Shown here piece after piece: positions 35,425 through 44,386 of a DNA stretch of 64,000 nt. The notes under the pieces were generated by a model. That model was not told where the DNA came from, did no database searches, and saw only the letters and a program-made list of their open reading frames with translations. Numbering within the stretch: the stretch's first letter is position 1; each line of letters opens with the position of its first letter. Where the stretch lies: contig CBDUYN010000016.1 in the NCBI GenBank assembly GCA_965371445.1, positions 1 through 64,000 on the forward strand, in the 5' to 3' direction. The position numbers and the translations under genes were made by a program. The DNA comes from DASWIG01 sp965371445. GTDB lineage: Bacteria; Acidobacteriota; Thermoanaerobaculia; Multivoradales; J023.

Positions 35425-37860
35425 ATGAACAAAGACGACGAGCAATTCCTGAAGGACTTCTACCAGGCGGTGACGGAGCGCCCGCTCGAGCTGGACGATA
35501 CCCCATACGTACCTCATGATGAAGGTGACGAAGTTGACCCGGCACAGGCGCTGGCTCGCGGCATCGAGTGGACACCAGGGCAAAGCGTACAGTTGCTCTC
35601 GGGCTTCCGTGGTGCAGGAAAAACCAAGACATTGCGGCACCTGTACCATCGGTTGAAAGATGCGGATTGCGAGGTTGTCCTTTGTGATCCGAACGACCAC
35701 CTAGAGTTCTCGGCTATGATCGAGGTCGATGAATTCCTCATGTCGATCGTCAAGTCTTTCCTCGACTCGACCAAGCGCTCCTGGAAGCCCCCACCCGTAA
35801 CGGTCAGTGACCGCGAGGGCCGACTGCGGCAGGTAACCAACAATATCCATGCCTTTTTCGAGGGCATCGATAAAGAGGGCCGATCCCTTGTGCTGCTCGT
35901 CGATTCCATCAAGAAGGCCAGAGATGTCTACTTGGGCAGAATTTTTCTATCGCGAGCCTCGAAGCTTCATCTGCCAGGTGTTCATGTCGTCTACACCGTG
36001 CCACCCTTGTTAGCTCTCAGAAATTCGACCCTGGGGAGCCTCTATTCTCCTGGTGGAGTTTTCTTAATTCCACATTCAACGCCTAAATTCCTGGTCAAGG
36101 TCGCCGAGAAAAGCGACGATTGGCGACGCCTTCTTGGGAATGAAAACTCTCTACATGTCCTGATTCAGAATTCTGCGGGCATTCCCGCTATGCTATTTCG
36201 TCTGCTGGCCGAGATTATTCGCCGCTCGCACCGGCTTCCTGTATCAGGGGATTTGATCCAGGCTGTCATCGATTCGATGCGACAGGAGCTTCTTCCTCTT
36301 ACGGACGAAGACGTTCTGCGACTCAGGCACGTCGCCGAGACACGCCGTCTACCGCTCGATGACTCTGGTGCAATGAGAGAGCTCGTGCGACTCCTTGACA
36401 ATTTCCAAATTGTCGCCTACCAAGACACTGGGATCTATTTCGACGTCCACCCGCTCATCAAGGGCGTCATCCAAGAGCAACCGGCCAAGGACACCTGGAC
36501 GCCGGCAGAGCACGGTGAGGATGAAGAATGGTTCGCCGAGGAGCGTGATACCGCGCGAATCAACGCTCTCGTCCTCGAGGACGTTTGCGCGTTCGAACGC
36601 CTGCGCCTGGAATTCCCGAACCAGGAGGGCGAAGGGCAATGGGCCGTTCTCCTCGGCGACAACGGCGTCGGGAAAAGCACCGTGCTCCGCGCGTTGGCCC
36701 TCGCCGCCGTCGAGCCCGCGACGGCGACGTATTTCTTGGAGATGCGAAGCTCGGCCGCGCCGTTCGTACGAGTTGGCCTGGACGGCGCCAAGGTGGAGCT
36801 GGACCTTTCCACGGGAGCGTTCGAAGTTCGGATTCGCAAGTCTTCCCTGGGCTCGGAAGGGATGCAGGCTCGGACCCGCAACGGGACGATTCGTCCGCCC
36901 GTCTTTGCCTACGGCTGCCAGCGGGGAACCGCTCTCGGCGGCCCCGAACGCGACGTCACCTTCCGCCCGATCGACGACGTAGGCTCTCTCTTCGACTACA
37001 ACGCCCACTTGATCCACGCCGAGACCTGGATCCGGAGAATCCAGTCAGCGGCCTTGTGCGACAGCGGCGGCCCCGCGGAGACGTTCTTCGACGCGGTCGG
37101 CAAGACGCTCGTCGCCGTCCTGAACGGCGTCGAGTCGTTGGAGGTACGCAGCGATCAAATCTGGTTGCAGGGACCCAACGTCGGAGAGGTGCCACTCGCC
37201 GCCATGAGCGACGGCTACGTCACGACGGCCGGCTGGGTGATCGACCTGATCGCCCGCTGGGCGGACCGCTATACGCGAGCCGGCGGCAAGCTCGACGACG
37301 ACTTCAGCAAGCAGATGACCGGCCTGGTCCTGGTCGACGAGATCGACCTGCACCTCCACCCGCTCTGGCAGCTTGAGATCGTCTCCAGCCTGAGGGAGTC
37401 CTTTCCTCGACTGAGCTTCCTCGTGACGACCCACAATCCTCTCACTCTGCTCGGTGCCAAACCTGGCGAGATCCACGTCCTGCGCCGCGACGAGGACGAC
37501 CGGATCGTCACCTTTCAGCGAGACATCCCGCCGGGAACTCGTGCCGACGAAGTCTTGACCGGGTTCTGGTTCAACCTCCCGTCGACGTTGGACCAGGGCA
37601 CCCTCGACCTCTTCGAAGAACATCGCGGGCTTCTCCGAGAAGGTGTCGACGAGGAGGATCCCCGCCTCAAGGCCCTGGAGAAGAAGCTTCGCGAACGCCT
37701 GGGCACCTTCGCGGACACGTCCTACGACCGGATGGCTCTGCGGATCGCCGCAAAGGCCATGGACGAGGAGGCTCAGAGCTACAAGGAGGTGTCTCCCGAA
37801 AGACGGCAGGAAATCCGTGAAGAGATACTCGCCGAACTGAGTAAGGCAGGCGAACACTGA
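35425..37860 (+). CDS. Septu-like PtuA ATPase with an extra N-terminal P-loop domain
   Basis: The 811-residue protein is two ATPases in one chain. Residues ~1-370 form a P-loop domain with K66 in LLSGFRGAGKTKTLRHL, a Walker B of type LVLLVDSIKKA and a VHVVYTVPPLL strand. The same family recurs three times at 51-58 kb. Residues ~375-811 are a PtuA/OLD-like SMC-type ATPase with K417 in LLGDNGVGKSTVLRAL, a signature region LAAMSDGYVTTAGW, Walker B LVLVDEIDLHLHP and FLVTTHNPLTLL. The HNH gene follows after 3 bp, as in Septu, where PtuA and PtuB act together against phage. The N-terminal half is visibly richer in A/T than the C-terminal half. The extra domain may act as sensor or regulator (inference). 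Confidence 0.8.
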   Translation: MNKDDEQFLKDFYQAVTERPLELDDTPYVPHDEGDEVDPAQALARGIEWTPGQSVQLLSGFRGAGKTKTLRHLYHRLKDADCEVVLCDPNDHLEFSAMIEVDEFLMSIVKSFLDSTKRSWKPPPVTVSDREGRLRQVTNNIHAFFEGIDKEGRSLVLLVDSIKKARDVYLGRIFLSRASKLHLPGVHVVYTVPPLLALRNSTLGSLYSPGGVFLIPHSTPKFLVKVAEKSDDWRRLLGNENSLHVLIQNSAGIPAMLFRLLAEIIRRSHRLPVSGDLIQAVIDSMRQELLPLTDEDVLRLRHVAETRRLPLDDSGAMRELVRLLDNFQIVAYQDTGIYFDVHPLIKGVIQEQPAKDTWTPAEHGEDEEWFAEERDTARINALVLEDVCAFERLRLEFPNQEGEGQWAVLLGDNGVGKSTVLRALALAAVEPATATYFLEMRSSAAPFVRVGLDGAKVELDLSTGAFEVRIRKSSLGSEGMQARTRNGTIRPPVFAYGCQRGTALGGPERDVTFRPIDDVGSLFDYNAHLIHAETWIRRIQSAALCDSGGPAETFFDAVGKTLVAVLNGVESLEVRSDQIWLQGPNVGEVPLAAMSDGYVTTAGWVIDLIARWADRYTRAGGKLDDDFSKQMTGLVLVDEIDLHLHPLWQLEIVSSLRESFPRLSFLVTTHNPLTLLGAKPGEIHVLRRDEDDRIVTFQRDIPPGTRADEVLTGFWFNLPSTLDQGTLDLFEEHRGLLREGVDEEDPRLKALEKKLRERLGTFADTSYDRMALRIAAKAMDEEAQSYKEVSPERRQEIREEILAELSKAGEH

Positions 37861-37863
37861 ATT

Positions 37864-38748
37864 ATGTTGAGATTTCAGCGTCCTCCGACACCGGACGACT
37901 TCGAAGAGTATGTCGCTTCCGCGAGGGAGAAGATTGAGCAGTTGGCGAAAGCGGCGCCGCCGAAATCGAAAGATTTCGATGCCAAGTGGGGAAAGTACAA
38001 GCCGGACTTTCTCGCGGCGCTGTTCAATAAGTGTGGCTACTGCGAACAAAAGCTGGGCTCCTTTTTCGGAGACATAGACCACTATCGACCAAAAGCCGCG
38101 CTCCAGAAACTGCCGGCGAATAAGAAACTATGGGGCCGAGAGGGCAAAGGGGACAAGAATTCGTTCGACGTCAAAGACCGCAAGTTGATCGACCTGGAAG
38201 GCCCTGGTTATTGGTGGCTCGCCTACACGTGGTCGAACTATCTCGCCGCCTGCAACCGCTGCAACTCTGGCTGGAAGAAGAGTCTCTTCCCAGTCGCTGA
38301 GAACCCTCGGCCGCTCCCGCTGAAAAAAGGACAGGAGAAAACGGAGACACCGCTGCTTCTAAACCCTTTTGAAAAGGAGGATCCAGCGCACCATCTGGCG
38401 TTCGATCGTCAGGGCATGATCAAGCCGAAAGACGACAGCTCATACGGCCGGGCAACCATCGATACCTGTGGCCTCGATCGTCCAAGTCTCGTGGATTCTC
38501 GCCTTGAGAAGGCGAAAAGAGCGCATCACTTGGTCCAGAAATACTACAAGGTTCAGGAAGAGTACTACATGGTTCAGGAAGACGGCAAGAAGAAGGAGAA
38601 GGAGGAGAAGACGAAAAAAACATTGAGAGACTTCATCGAGATCGGCGACGAGAGCTACGTCCATGCAGGAATGGTCCGCACAATTTTTCACCAGGAGATC
38701 GGTCTGCCGTGGGACAAGGTCGCGAGTTGGGCCAAGAGCCCCGCATAG
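37864..38748 (+). CDS. PtuB-like HNH endonuclease
   Basis: The 294-residue protein has a CxxC pair (C57/C60 in NKCGYCEQKLG), DIDHYRPKAA with D72-H73 of the HNH core, and YLAACNRCNSGWKKSLFPV carrying the Asn and second cysteine pair. This is the layout of PtuB-type nucleases. The C-terminal part contains a Lys/Glu coiled stretch (DGKKKEKEEKTKKTLRDF). Its ATG is 3 bp after the PtuA-type gene, so both are co-translated. It should be the DNA- or RNA-cutting effector. A/T content is higher than in flanking genes. Confidence 0.85.
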   Translation: MLRFQRPPTPDDFEEYVASAREKIEQLAKAAPPKSKDFDAKWGKYKPDFLAALFNKCGYCEQKLGSFFGDIDHYRPKAALQKLPANKKLWGREGKGDKNSFDVKDRKLIDLEGPGYWWLAYTWSNYLAACNRCNSGWKKSLFPVAENPRPLPLKKGQEKTETPLLLNPFEKEDPAHHLAFDRQGMIKPKDDSSYGRATIDTCGLDRPSLVDSRLEKAKRAHHLVQKYYKVQEEYYMVQEDGKKKEKEEKTKKTLRDFIEIGDESYVHAGMVRTIFHQEIGLPWDKVASWAKSPA

Positions 38749-38810
38749 AGGTGGTCACCGACGGTTATCTCTGGGTCGCCACCGAGGATGCCCCTGACGG
38801 AGACGTCTTT

Positions 38811-39012
38811 CGTCAGGAGCATCCGCCGTTTACTCCTGACGTGAGACTCTCGCGTCAGGAGTATTCGCCATATACGCCTGACGGAAGACTCCTCCGTCAG
38901 GAGCATCTCGCCGTATACTCCTGACGGAAGACGAAAATATCAGGAGTATTCGCCGTATGCTCCTTGACGAAAGAAGGTTTCGTCAGAGGCATGGCGCCGA
39001 AAGCTCCTGACG
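38811..39012. repeat. Five-unit palindrome array with 11-bp spacers
   Basis: Five palindromes of 31-32 bp lie at 38811-38841, 38853-38883, 38895-38926, 38938-38969 and 38981-39012. Each has arms of the CGTCAGGAGTAT / ATACTCCTGACG type around a conserved CGCC-containing loop. All four spacers are exactly 11 bp and differ in sequence. A degenerate right half-unit precedes the first unit (38788-38799). The period is 42-43 bp, about four helical turns. The array starts 63 bp after the PtuB gene and ends 73 bp before the 3' end of a small HTH gene. It suits a multi-site protein-binding array or tandem RNA hairpins. Confidence 0.85.
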
Positions 39013-39084
39013 ATCCGGCCCTCCGGAGAGGGGCTGTTTCGCCGTCGCGGCCTGCGAGGTCCGCGACTTCCTTGGCCGCGTGGC

Positions 39085-39291
39085 TCACGGCTCCCTGAGA
39101 CGGCGCAGCAATTCGCGGATCGAGACCCCCGCCTCTTCGGCCGCTTGCTGGACCTGCGGATCCTCGTCGACACGCTTGTAGAGCGTCGTCGGTGAGATGC
39201 CCAGCCACCGAGCCGCCGCCCGGACGTTGCCGCGCTCCTCGCACAACGTCGTGAGAAGATCGTCCGAGACGTCCGCCGAACGCTCCGGCAC
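39085..39291 (-). CDS. Small helix-turn-helix protein
   Basis: A 68-codon frame from a GTG encodes DLLTTLCEERGNVRAAARWL, then GISPTTLYKRVDEDPQVQQA, with the tail GVSIRELLRRLREP. The NVRAAARWLGISPTTLYKRV segment is a clear Fis/resolvase-type HTH. The start is uncertain because the frame is open upstream. It is divergent from the acyl-CoA ligase, and its 3' end faces the palindrome array, which it might bind (inference). Confidence 0.5.
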   Translation of the reverse strand: MPERSADVSDDLLTTLCEERGNVRAAARWLGISPTTLYKRVDEDPQVQQAAEEAGVSIRELLRRLREP

Positions 39292-39354
39292 GCCAGCGGC
39301 TTCACCGGCACCGAAAGCTGACGTTGACGGCCCGACGCGGTAGAGTCGGGGCCC

Positions 39355-40851
39355 ATGACGCTCCCGCTCTTCGAACGCGCCCGCTCTCACCACGACCGCG
39401 TCGCGGTCCGCGACAAGGCGGGCAGCTACACCTACGGCGATCTCCTCGCCGCCGCCGACCGCGTCGCCGGGGCGCTTCTCGAAGGCCGAGAGGACTTGGA
39501 CGGCGCGAGCGTCGCCTTCCTCGTCGAGCCGAGCTTCGCCTGGGTGGCCGCCCTTTGGGGCATCTGGCGTGCCGGCGGCGTCGCCGTGCCGCTCGCACTC
39601 GCCCATCCGCCGCCCGAGCTGGGCTACGCCCTCGACGACTCGCGAAGCGTCGCGGCCGTCGCCTCGCCGGCCGTCGCCGAGCGCCTGCGCGGCGTCGCCC
39701 AGGAACGAGGCCTGGCGTGCCGGACGACCGAGGAGGTCCTCACTTCGCCCGCCGCCTCCGGGACGAACCTCGGCGGCGAACGCCCGGCGCTCGTCGTCTA
39801 CACGAGCGGCACCACGGGACAACCCAAGGGCGCGGTCTTGACCCACGGCAATCTGGAGGCCCAGGTCCGAGCCCTCGTCGAGGCCTGGGGCTGGAGCGCG
39901 GACGATAAGATCCTGGAGCTCCTGCCCCTTCATCACGTCCACGGCATCGTCAACGTGGTGACCTGCGCCCTGTGGTCCGGGGCGCGCTGCGACATCCTCG
40001 AGAGGTTCGACACCGAGGAAACCTGGCGGCGTATCGAAAGCGGCGAGCTGACGCTCTTGATGGCCGTCCCGACGATCTACGCCCGGCTCGTCGCGGCCTG
40101 GGAGAAAGCGTCCGAGGAACGCCGACACGTCCTCTCGGACGCCGCTTCGAAGCTTCGCCTCATGGTCTCCGGCTCGGCGGCCCTGCCGGTGCCGACGCTG
40201 GAGCGTTGGCGCGAGATCACCGGGCACGTCCTCCTCGAGCGCTACGGCATGACGGAGATCGGCATGGCGCTCTCGAACCCCCTCGACGGCGAGCGCCGAC
40301 CGGGGACGGTGGGCCGGCCGCTCCCGGGTACGGAGATCCACCTCGTCGACGAGCAGGGACGTGAGCTCGGCGAGGGCGTCCCCGGCGAGATCGAGGTCCG
40401 GGGTCCGAGCGTCTTCAAGGAGTACCTGGGACGCGAGGAGGCCACCCGGGCGTCCTTTCGCGACGGCTGGTTTCGGACCGGCGACGTCGCGGTGCGTGAA
40501 GACGACGGCTACTACCGCATCCTCGGACGCTCGAGCGTCGACATCATCAAGACCGGGGGTGAGAAGGTCTCGGCCCTGGAAATCGAGGCGGTGCTGCGCG
40601 AGCACCCGGCGGTCGAGGAATGCGCGGTCGTCGGCCTGGCCGATCCCGACTGGGGCGAGGCGGTCTCGGCGGCCCTCATCCTCGCAGAGGGCGGCGAGCT
40701 TCGTCTCGAGGCACTGCGCGAATGGGCTCGCGAGCGCCTGGCCAGCTACAAGGTGCCGCGGCGCGTCGTCTGCGTCCGCGAGCTGCCGCGCAACGCCATG
40801 GGCAAGGTCTTGAAGCCCGAGGTGTCCAGGCTTTTCGAAAGCGCCGGCTGA
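39355..40851 (+). CDS. Acyl-CoA synthetase, malonyl-CoA synthetase (MatB/ACSF3)-like
   Basis: The 498-residue protein is an ANL-superfamily AMP-forming ligase. The P-loop is VVYTSGTTGQPKGAVLTHGN; the adenine region is YGMTEIGMALSNPL; the hinge follows WFRTGDVAVREDDGYYRILG, and the C-terminal catalytic lysine region is LPRNAMGKVLKPE. The stretch LMVSGSAALPVPTLERWREI, then ERYGMTEIGMALSNPL, is typical of MatB/ACSF3 enzymes, which charge malonate or methylmalonate with CoA. Substrate assignment is by resemblance only. Confidence 0.88.
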   Translation: MTLPLFERARSHHDRVAVRDKAGSYTYGDLLAAADRVAGALLEGREDLDGASVAFLVEPSFAWVAALWGIWRAGGVAVPLALAHPPPELGYALDDSRSVAAVASPAVAERLRGVAQERGLACRTTEEVLTSPAASGTNLGGERPALVVYTSGTTGQPKGAVLTHGNLEAQVRALVEAWGWSADDKILELLPLHHVHGIVNVVTCALWSGARCDILERFDTEETWRRIESGELTLLMAVPTIYARLVAAWEKASEERRHVLSDAASKLRLMVSGSAALPVPTLERWREITGHVLLERYGMTEIGMALSNPLDGERRPGTVGRPLPGTEIHLVDEQGRELGEGVPGEIEVRGPSVFKEYLGREEATRASFRDGWFRTGDVAVREDDGYYRILGRSSVDIIKTGGEKVSALEIEAVLREHPAVEECAVVGLADPDWGEAVSAALILAEGGELRLEALREWARERLASYKVPRRVVCVRELPRNAMGKVLKPEVSRLFESAG

Positions 40852-40853
40852 AC

Positions 40854-40869
40854 GTCCTCTACTGAGGAC
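40854..40869 (+). terminator. Small hairpin after the ligase gene
   Basis: GTCCTC-tact-GAGGAC directly follows the ligase stop and can form a 6-bp stem. There is no U-tract, so termination is only possible. Confidence 0.35.
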
Positions 40870-40933
40870 ACTCGGCGCTGCGACAGAAGCCTCGATCCGG
40901 CAGATTTCCGCGGATCGTCATTCTCTTGGGGTT

Positions 40934-40948
40934 TGGCACGGCTCTTGC
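40934..40948 (+). promoter_or_regulatory. Sigma-54 (-24/-12) promoter of the VWFA gene
   Basis: TGGCACG-gctc-TTGC matches the sigma-54 consensus in every conserved base, with GG and GC 12 bp apart. Transcription would start near 40960, about 67 bp before the VWFA gene ATG. An enhancer-binding activator would be needed; none is encoded beside it. Confidence 0.8.
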
Positions 40949-41026
40949 CTCCCCTGGAAGCCAGAGTCAGCCCGGGGACGTCCCCGGACGTAACGACAAG
41001 GACCAGAACACATTAGGGAGACTCTG

Positions 41027-42637
41027 ATGACGAACATCCGAAGGACAACCACCTGGCTTTTGCTGAGCCTCCTTGCCGCCCTTCCCGCCTTCGCCCAGGA
41101 CGAGACGCCGTCGTTCGGCGAGATCATCGACGTCCGCGTGATCAACCTCGAGGTCGTGGTGACCGACGACGGCGCGCGCGTCAGCGGCCTCGGCGCCGAA
41201 GACTTCCGCCTCCTGATCGACGGCAAGGAAGTCCCGATCGAATACTTCACCGAGGTTGAGGGGGGACACGCCGTCAGCCCGGCGGACCTCGGCGGCGAGG
41301 CGACGATGCCGGCGCTGCGCCCCGGCGAGGCCGTGGGGACGCGCTATCTCGTCTTCATCGACGACGTCTTCACGATCAAGCCCTACCGCAACCGCGTGCT
41401 TCGCGAGCTGGCAAGCCAGCTGCCGGCCCTGGGACCCGACGACCACATGGCGGTGGTCGCCTTCGACGGCAGCTCGATCGACATGCTGAGCAGCTGGAGC
41501 AACTCCGCGGCGCACCTCGAGAGGGTCTTTGAGCAAGCCCAGGCGCGGACGTCGCAGGGGCTCCGGCGCCTCCAGGACCGCCGGTTCGACAGCTTCGGCT
41601 ACGACAGCTACTCCGCCTACCGCAGGGTGGGCTACGACCCGCGTTACTACGTCGGGGCGCGGCGGGGCTCGCGCACCCACGCCTACGTCGAAGGGGTGAT
41701 CACCGCCGCGGCGTCGACGCTGCGGGGCTTCGCCAAGCCGCCGGGCCGCAAGGTCATGCTGCTGCTCTCCGGCGGCTGGCCCAACGTCCAGGAGGAGTGG
41801 ACCTTCGACTCGACGGTCGACTACCGTTCCTGGCAGAGCGACTCGCGTCAGCTCGAGCCGCTCGTCGACACGGCGAACCGTCTCGGCTACACCCTCTACC
41901 CGATCGACGTGAAGGGGCTGGAGAGCCGTTTCGCGGGCGCCGAGGTCGGGAGTGCCGCGGAGGCGAACCTCATCCGGGAGATCCGCTCGGAGCGCGAATG
42001 GATGGAGGAGGGCATCCTCCTCGACCTGGCGCGCGAGACGGGCGGCCAAGCCTTTCTCGACGGCGCCCGCCTGAGCGCCCTGGAACGGGTCATGGACGAC
42101 ACGCGCTCCTACTACTGGCTCGGCTTCACGCCGGACTGGCGGGAGGACGACGCGCGCCACCGGATCAAGATGGAGGTGCGCGACCGCGGCCTCAAGGTAC
42201 GCACACGCAAGAGCTTCTCCGACCTCTCGCGGCAGACCGAGGTGACGATGATGGTCGAGAGCGCGCAGCTTTTCGACCTGCCGCTGCCTTCGACGGCGGA
42301 TTTCAAGGTGACCTTCGGCGAGCCGCAGGGCGGCCGCAAGGTCGTCGTCCCCCTCTTCGTCGAGATCCCGCTCGAAGCGTTGACGCTCTTGCCCGGCGCC
42401 GACGGCTACACGGCCCAGCTGGAGCTGCGCATCGCCGTCACCGACGACCGGGGGCACCGGGCCGACATCCCGGTCATCCCCTTCGAGGTGCAGCGCGACC
42501 AGAAGCCGGCGTCCGGCGAGACGGCGGCCTACCAGACGAGCCTGCGCCTGCGCCGGCGTCCGCACCAGATGCTGATCTCGATCTATGACCGAACGTCGGG
42601 GGAGATGCTGTCGAAGGTGGTCGACCTCTCGCTTTAA
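41027..42637 (+). CDS. Secreted acidobacterial VWFA-related protein
   Basis: The 536-residue protein has a signal peptide (TTWLLLSLLAALPAFAQ). The lineage-typical opening follows: VINLEVVVTDDGARVSGLGA, then EDFRLLIDGKE. A von Willebrand A-like domain comes next (RYLVFIDDVFTIKPYRNRVL; VVAFDGSSIDML; VMLLLSGGWPN), with the SYYWLGFTPDWREDDARHRI segment seen in this family. The C-terminal half is beta-rich. It is probably a periplasmic or surface adhesion/assembly protein. It is likely driven by the sigma-54 promoter at 40934-40948. Confidence 0.88.
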   Translation: MTNIRRTTTWLLLSLLAALPAFAQDETPSFGEIIDVRVINLEVVVTDDGARVSGLGAEDFRLLIDGKEVPIEYFTEVEGGHAVSPADLGGEATMPALRPGEAVGTRYLVFIDDVFTIKPYRNRVLRELASQLPALGPDDHMAVVAFDGSSIDMLSSWSNSAAHLERVFEQAQARTSQGLRRLQDRRFDSFGYDSYSAYRRVGYDPRYYVGARRGSRTHAYVEGVITAAASTLRGFAKPPGRKVMLLLSGGWPNVQEEWTFDSTVDYRSWQSDSRQLEPLVDTANRLGYTLYPIDVKGLESRFAGAEVGSAAEANLIREIRSEREWMEEGILLDLARETGGQAFLDGARLSALERVMDDTRSYYWLGFTPDWREDDARHRIKMEVRDRGLKVRTRKSFSDLSRQTEVTMMVESAQLFDLPLPSTADFKVTFGEPQGGRKVVVPLFVEIPLEALTLLPGADGYTAQLELRIAVTDDRGHRADIPVIPFEVQRDQKPASGETAAYQTSLRLRRRPHQMLISIYDRTSGEMLSKVVDLSL

Positions 42638-42682
42638 GGACCGGCCCTTCCGGCGTCGCCACACCGGGATAGAGTTGTCCCG

Positions 42683-44377
42683 ATGACGCCCCAGCCCCTC
42701 CCCTCCCACGCCTGGCGCATCGGCACGGCCGCGCTCTTCGCGCTGGCCCTCGTCCTCCAGGTGTTCGCCGTCACCGGCCAGTCCCTGATCGGCGACGCCC
42801 CCTACCACCTCCTCGCCGGACACCAGGCCCTGCGCCATGGCACGAACAGCCTCAACCTCGAGCACCCGCCGCTCGTCAAGCTCGTGGCGGCGCTGCCGCT
42901 CCTCGCCGAAGAGCCCCTGGCGCCGCCGATCACCGTCGAGCGGGTGCTCAAAGAGAGCCTCCGCGTCTTCGACGATCCCGCGAAGGAGGAGCGTGTTCGT
43001 ATCAGAACGCGCGCCCTCGTCCTCCTCGCGTTCGGTGTGCCCTTCGTCGTGGCCTGCTTCCTCCTGGGACGCGAGGCGTCCAGTGCCGGGACCGGCGTCG
43101 TCCTGGCGGCGATCGCCGCCCTCTCGATCCCGACGCTGCCGAGCCTCGCGGTCCTCCAGACGGACACCGCCGCCGCCCTCGGCTTCACCCTGACCGCTTT
43201 CGCGGCGCTCCGCTACCTGAAGCCCGGACGCCAGGGTCCGAACGGTGGCGCCCTTCTGGGGCTCGGCCTGGGGTTGGCCCTTGCCGCCAAATTCTCCGGG
43301 GTGCTTGCCGCTCCGATGGTGCTCGTCGCCATCGCGGCAACCAAGGACGTGCCATGGCGGCGGCGGCTCGCCGACCTCGCCGTCGCCGCCGCCCTTGCCC
43401 TCGCGCTTGTCTGGACGACCTACGCCATCGCCAACCACAGCTACGACCCGGAAGCCGGACGCGACGCGATCCGCCGCTACTGCCGCGGCGAGGCCCTGAT
43501 CGTCGACCACGAGATGGAGCGGTGGGAGGAGCCGTTCCTCGCCGTCGAACGCTACTCGCCGTCGGCCGCCCAGTACCTGACGGGTTTGCTCGGCGTGCGC
43601 ATCCAGAGCTCGCTCGGCGTCTATCCGTCCTACGCCTTCGGACGCATCGACTCCCGCGGACGCTGGTGGTACTTCCCGGCGGTGCTGCTCCTCAAGACCC
43701 CTCTCGTCGTCCTCGCGGCGAGCGTCCTGGCGCTTTACGGCTGGCGTCGTTTCCGACCGACGCCGGAGTTTCTCGTCTTGACGACGACGCTCGTCGTCTA
43801 TCTCGGCACGGCGGTCACGTCGAGCTACAACCTGGGGATCCGGCACCTGCTGGCGATCCTGCCGCTCCTCTATCTGCCCGCGGCACGATGGACGGCGGCG
43901 ACGCGGCGGCGCACCGCCGTCGTTCTCGGGGTGCTGGCCCTGGAGGCGGCAGCGCTCGCGCCGCTCTGGATGAGCGCCACCAACACCTGGTGGCTCGGAC
44001 CCTACAACCCGACGCGCTTCGCCCTCGGGTCGGTCGAATACCGTCAGGGCTTCCTCGCCCTGGCGCAGGAGGCCCGGCGCCGGGACGTCGGGCGTCTCCA
44101 CGTCCTTTACCCGACGGTCGACGCGAGGCAGGTCGCGGCCTACGAGCCGCTCCGCCTCGTCGAGCCGGACGAGGAGCTCGTCCCCGGCTGGTACGCCGTC
44201 AACGTGATGGTGGAGCAGTACGTCCCGGCGGTCGGGCGGAGCCGTCCGGAGGACGTGCGGGGGCACGCAAGCCTCGTCGCTCTGGCGGAGCGCTGGGAGC
44301 CCTTGTGGCGCGAGGTGGAGCGGGGCGAGGACCACGGGTACGTCGCGGGGACGTTCCATCTCTATCGTCTGCGCTAA
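42683..44377 (+). CDS. GT39-like membrane glycosyltransferase
   Basis: The 564-residue protein has ~11 membrane helices and the GT39/PMT-type first loop: SLIGDAPYHLLAGHQALRHG, then NLEHPPLVKLVAALPLL. An RFRPTPEFLVLTTTLVVYLG helix and a short C-terminal soluble domain follow. Such enzymes move sugars from polyprenyl phosphate donors on the outer face of the inner membrane. The following methyltransferase begins 9 bp later, so the three genes to 47406 form one operon, perhaps making a surface glycan. Confidence 0.82.
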   Translation: MTPQPLPSHAWRIGTAALFALALVLQVFAVTGQSLIGDAPYHLLAGHQALRHGTNSLNLEHPPLVKLVAALPLLAEEPLAPPITVERVLKESLRVFDDPAKEERVRIRTRALVLLAFGVPFVVACFLLGREASSAGTGVVLAAIAALSIPTLPSLAVLQTDTAAALGFTLTAFAALRYLKPGRQGPNGGALLGLGLGLALAAKFSGVLAAPMVLVAIAATKDVPWRRRLADLAVAAALALALVWTTYAIANHSYDPEAGRDAIRRYCRGEALIVDHEMERWEEPFLAVERYSPSAAQYLTGLLGVRIQSSLGVYPSYAFGRIDSRGRWWYFPAVLLLKTPLVVLAASVLALYGWRRFRPTPEFLVLTTTLVVYLGTAVTSSYNLGIRHLLAILPLLYLPAARWTAATRRRTAVVLGVLALEAAALAPLWMSATNTWWLGPYNPTRFALGSVEYRQGFLALAQEARRRDVGRLHVLYPTVDARQVAAYEPLRLVEPDEELVPGWYAVNVMVEQYVPAVGRSRPEDVRGHASLVALAERWEPLWREVERGEDHGYVAGTFHLYRLR

Positions 44378-44386
44378 CCTACGTCG

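Noticed and set aside
38811..39012. CRISPR array
   Set aside because: The spacers are only 11 bp and partly alike, the repeats are full palindromes that vary between units, and no cas gene is in the window.
40967..44359. 1130-residue minus-strand ORF
   Set aside because: It is antisense to the VWFA and glycosyltransferase genes, which have signal peptides, family motifs and ribosome sites; the minus frame is His/Arg/Asp-rich without any domain.
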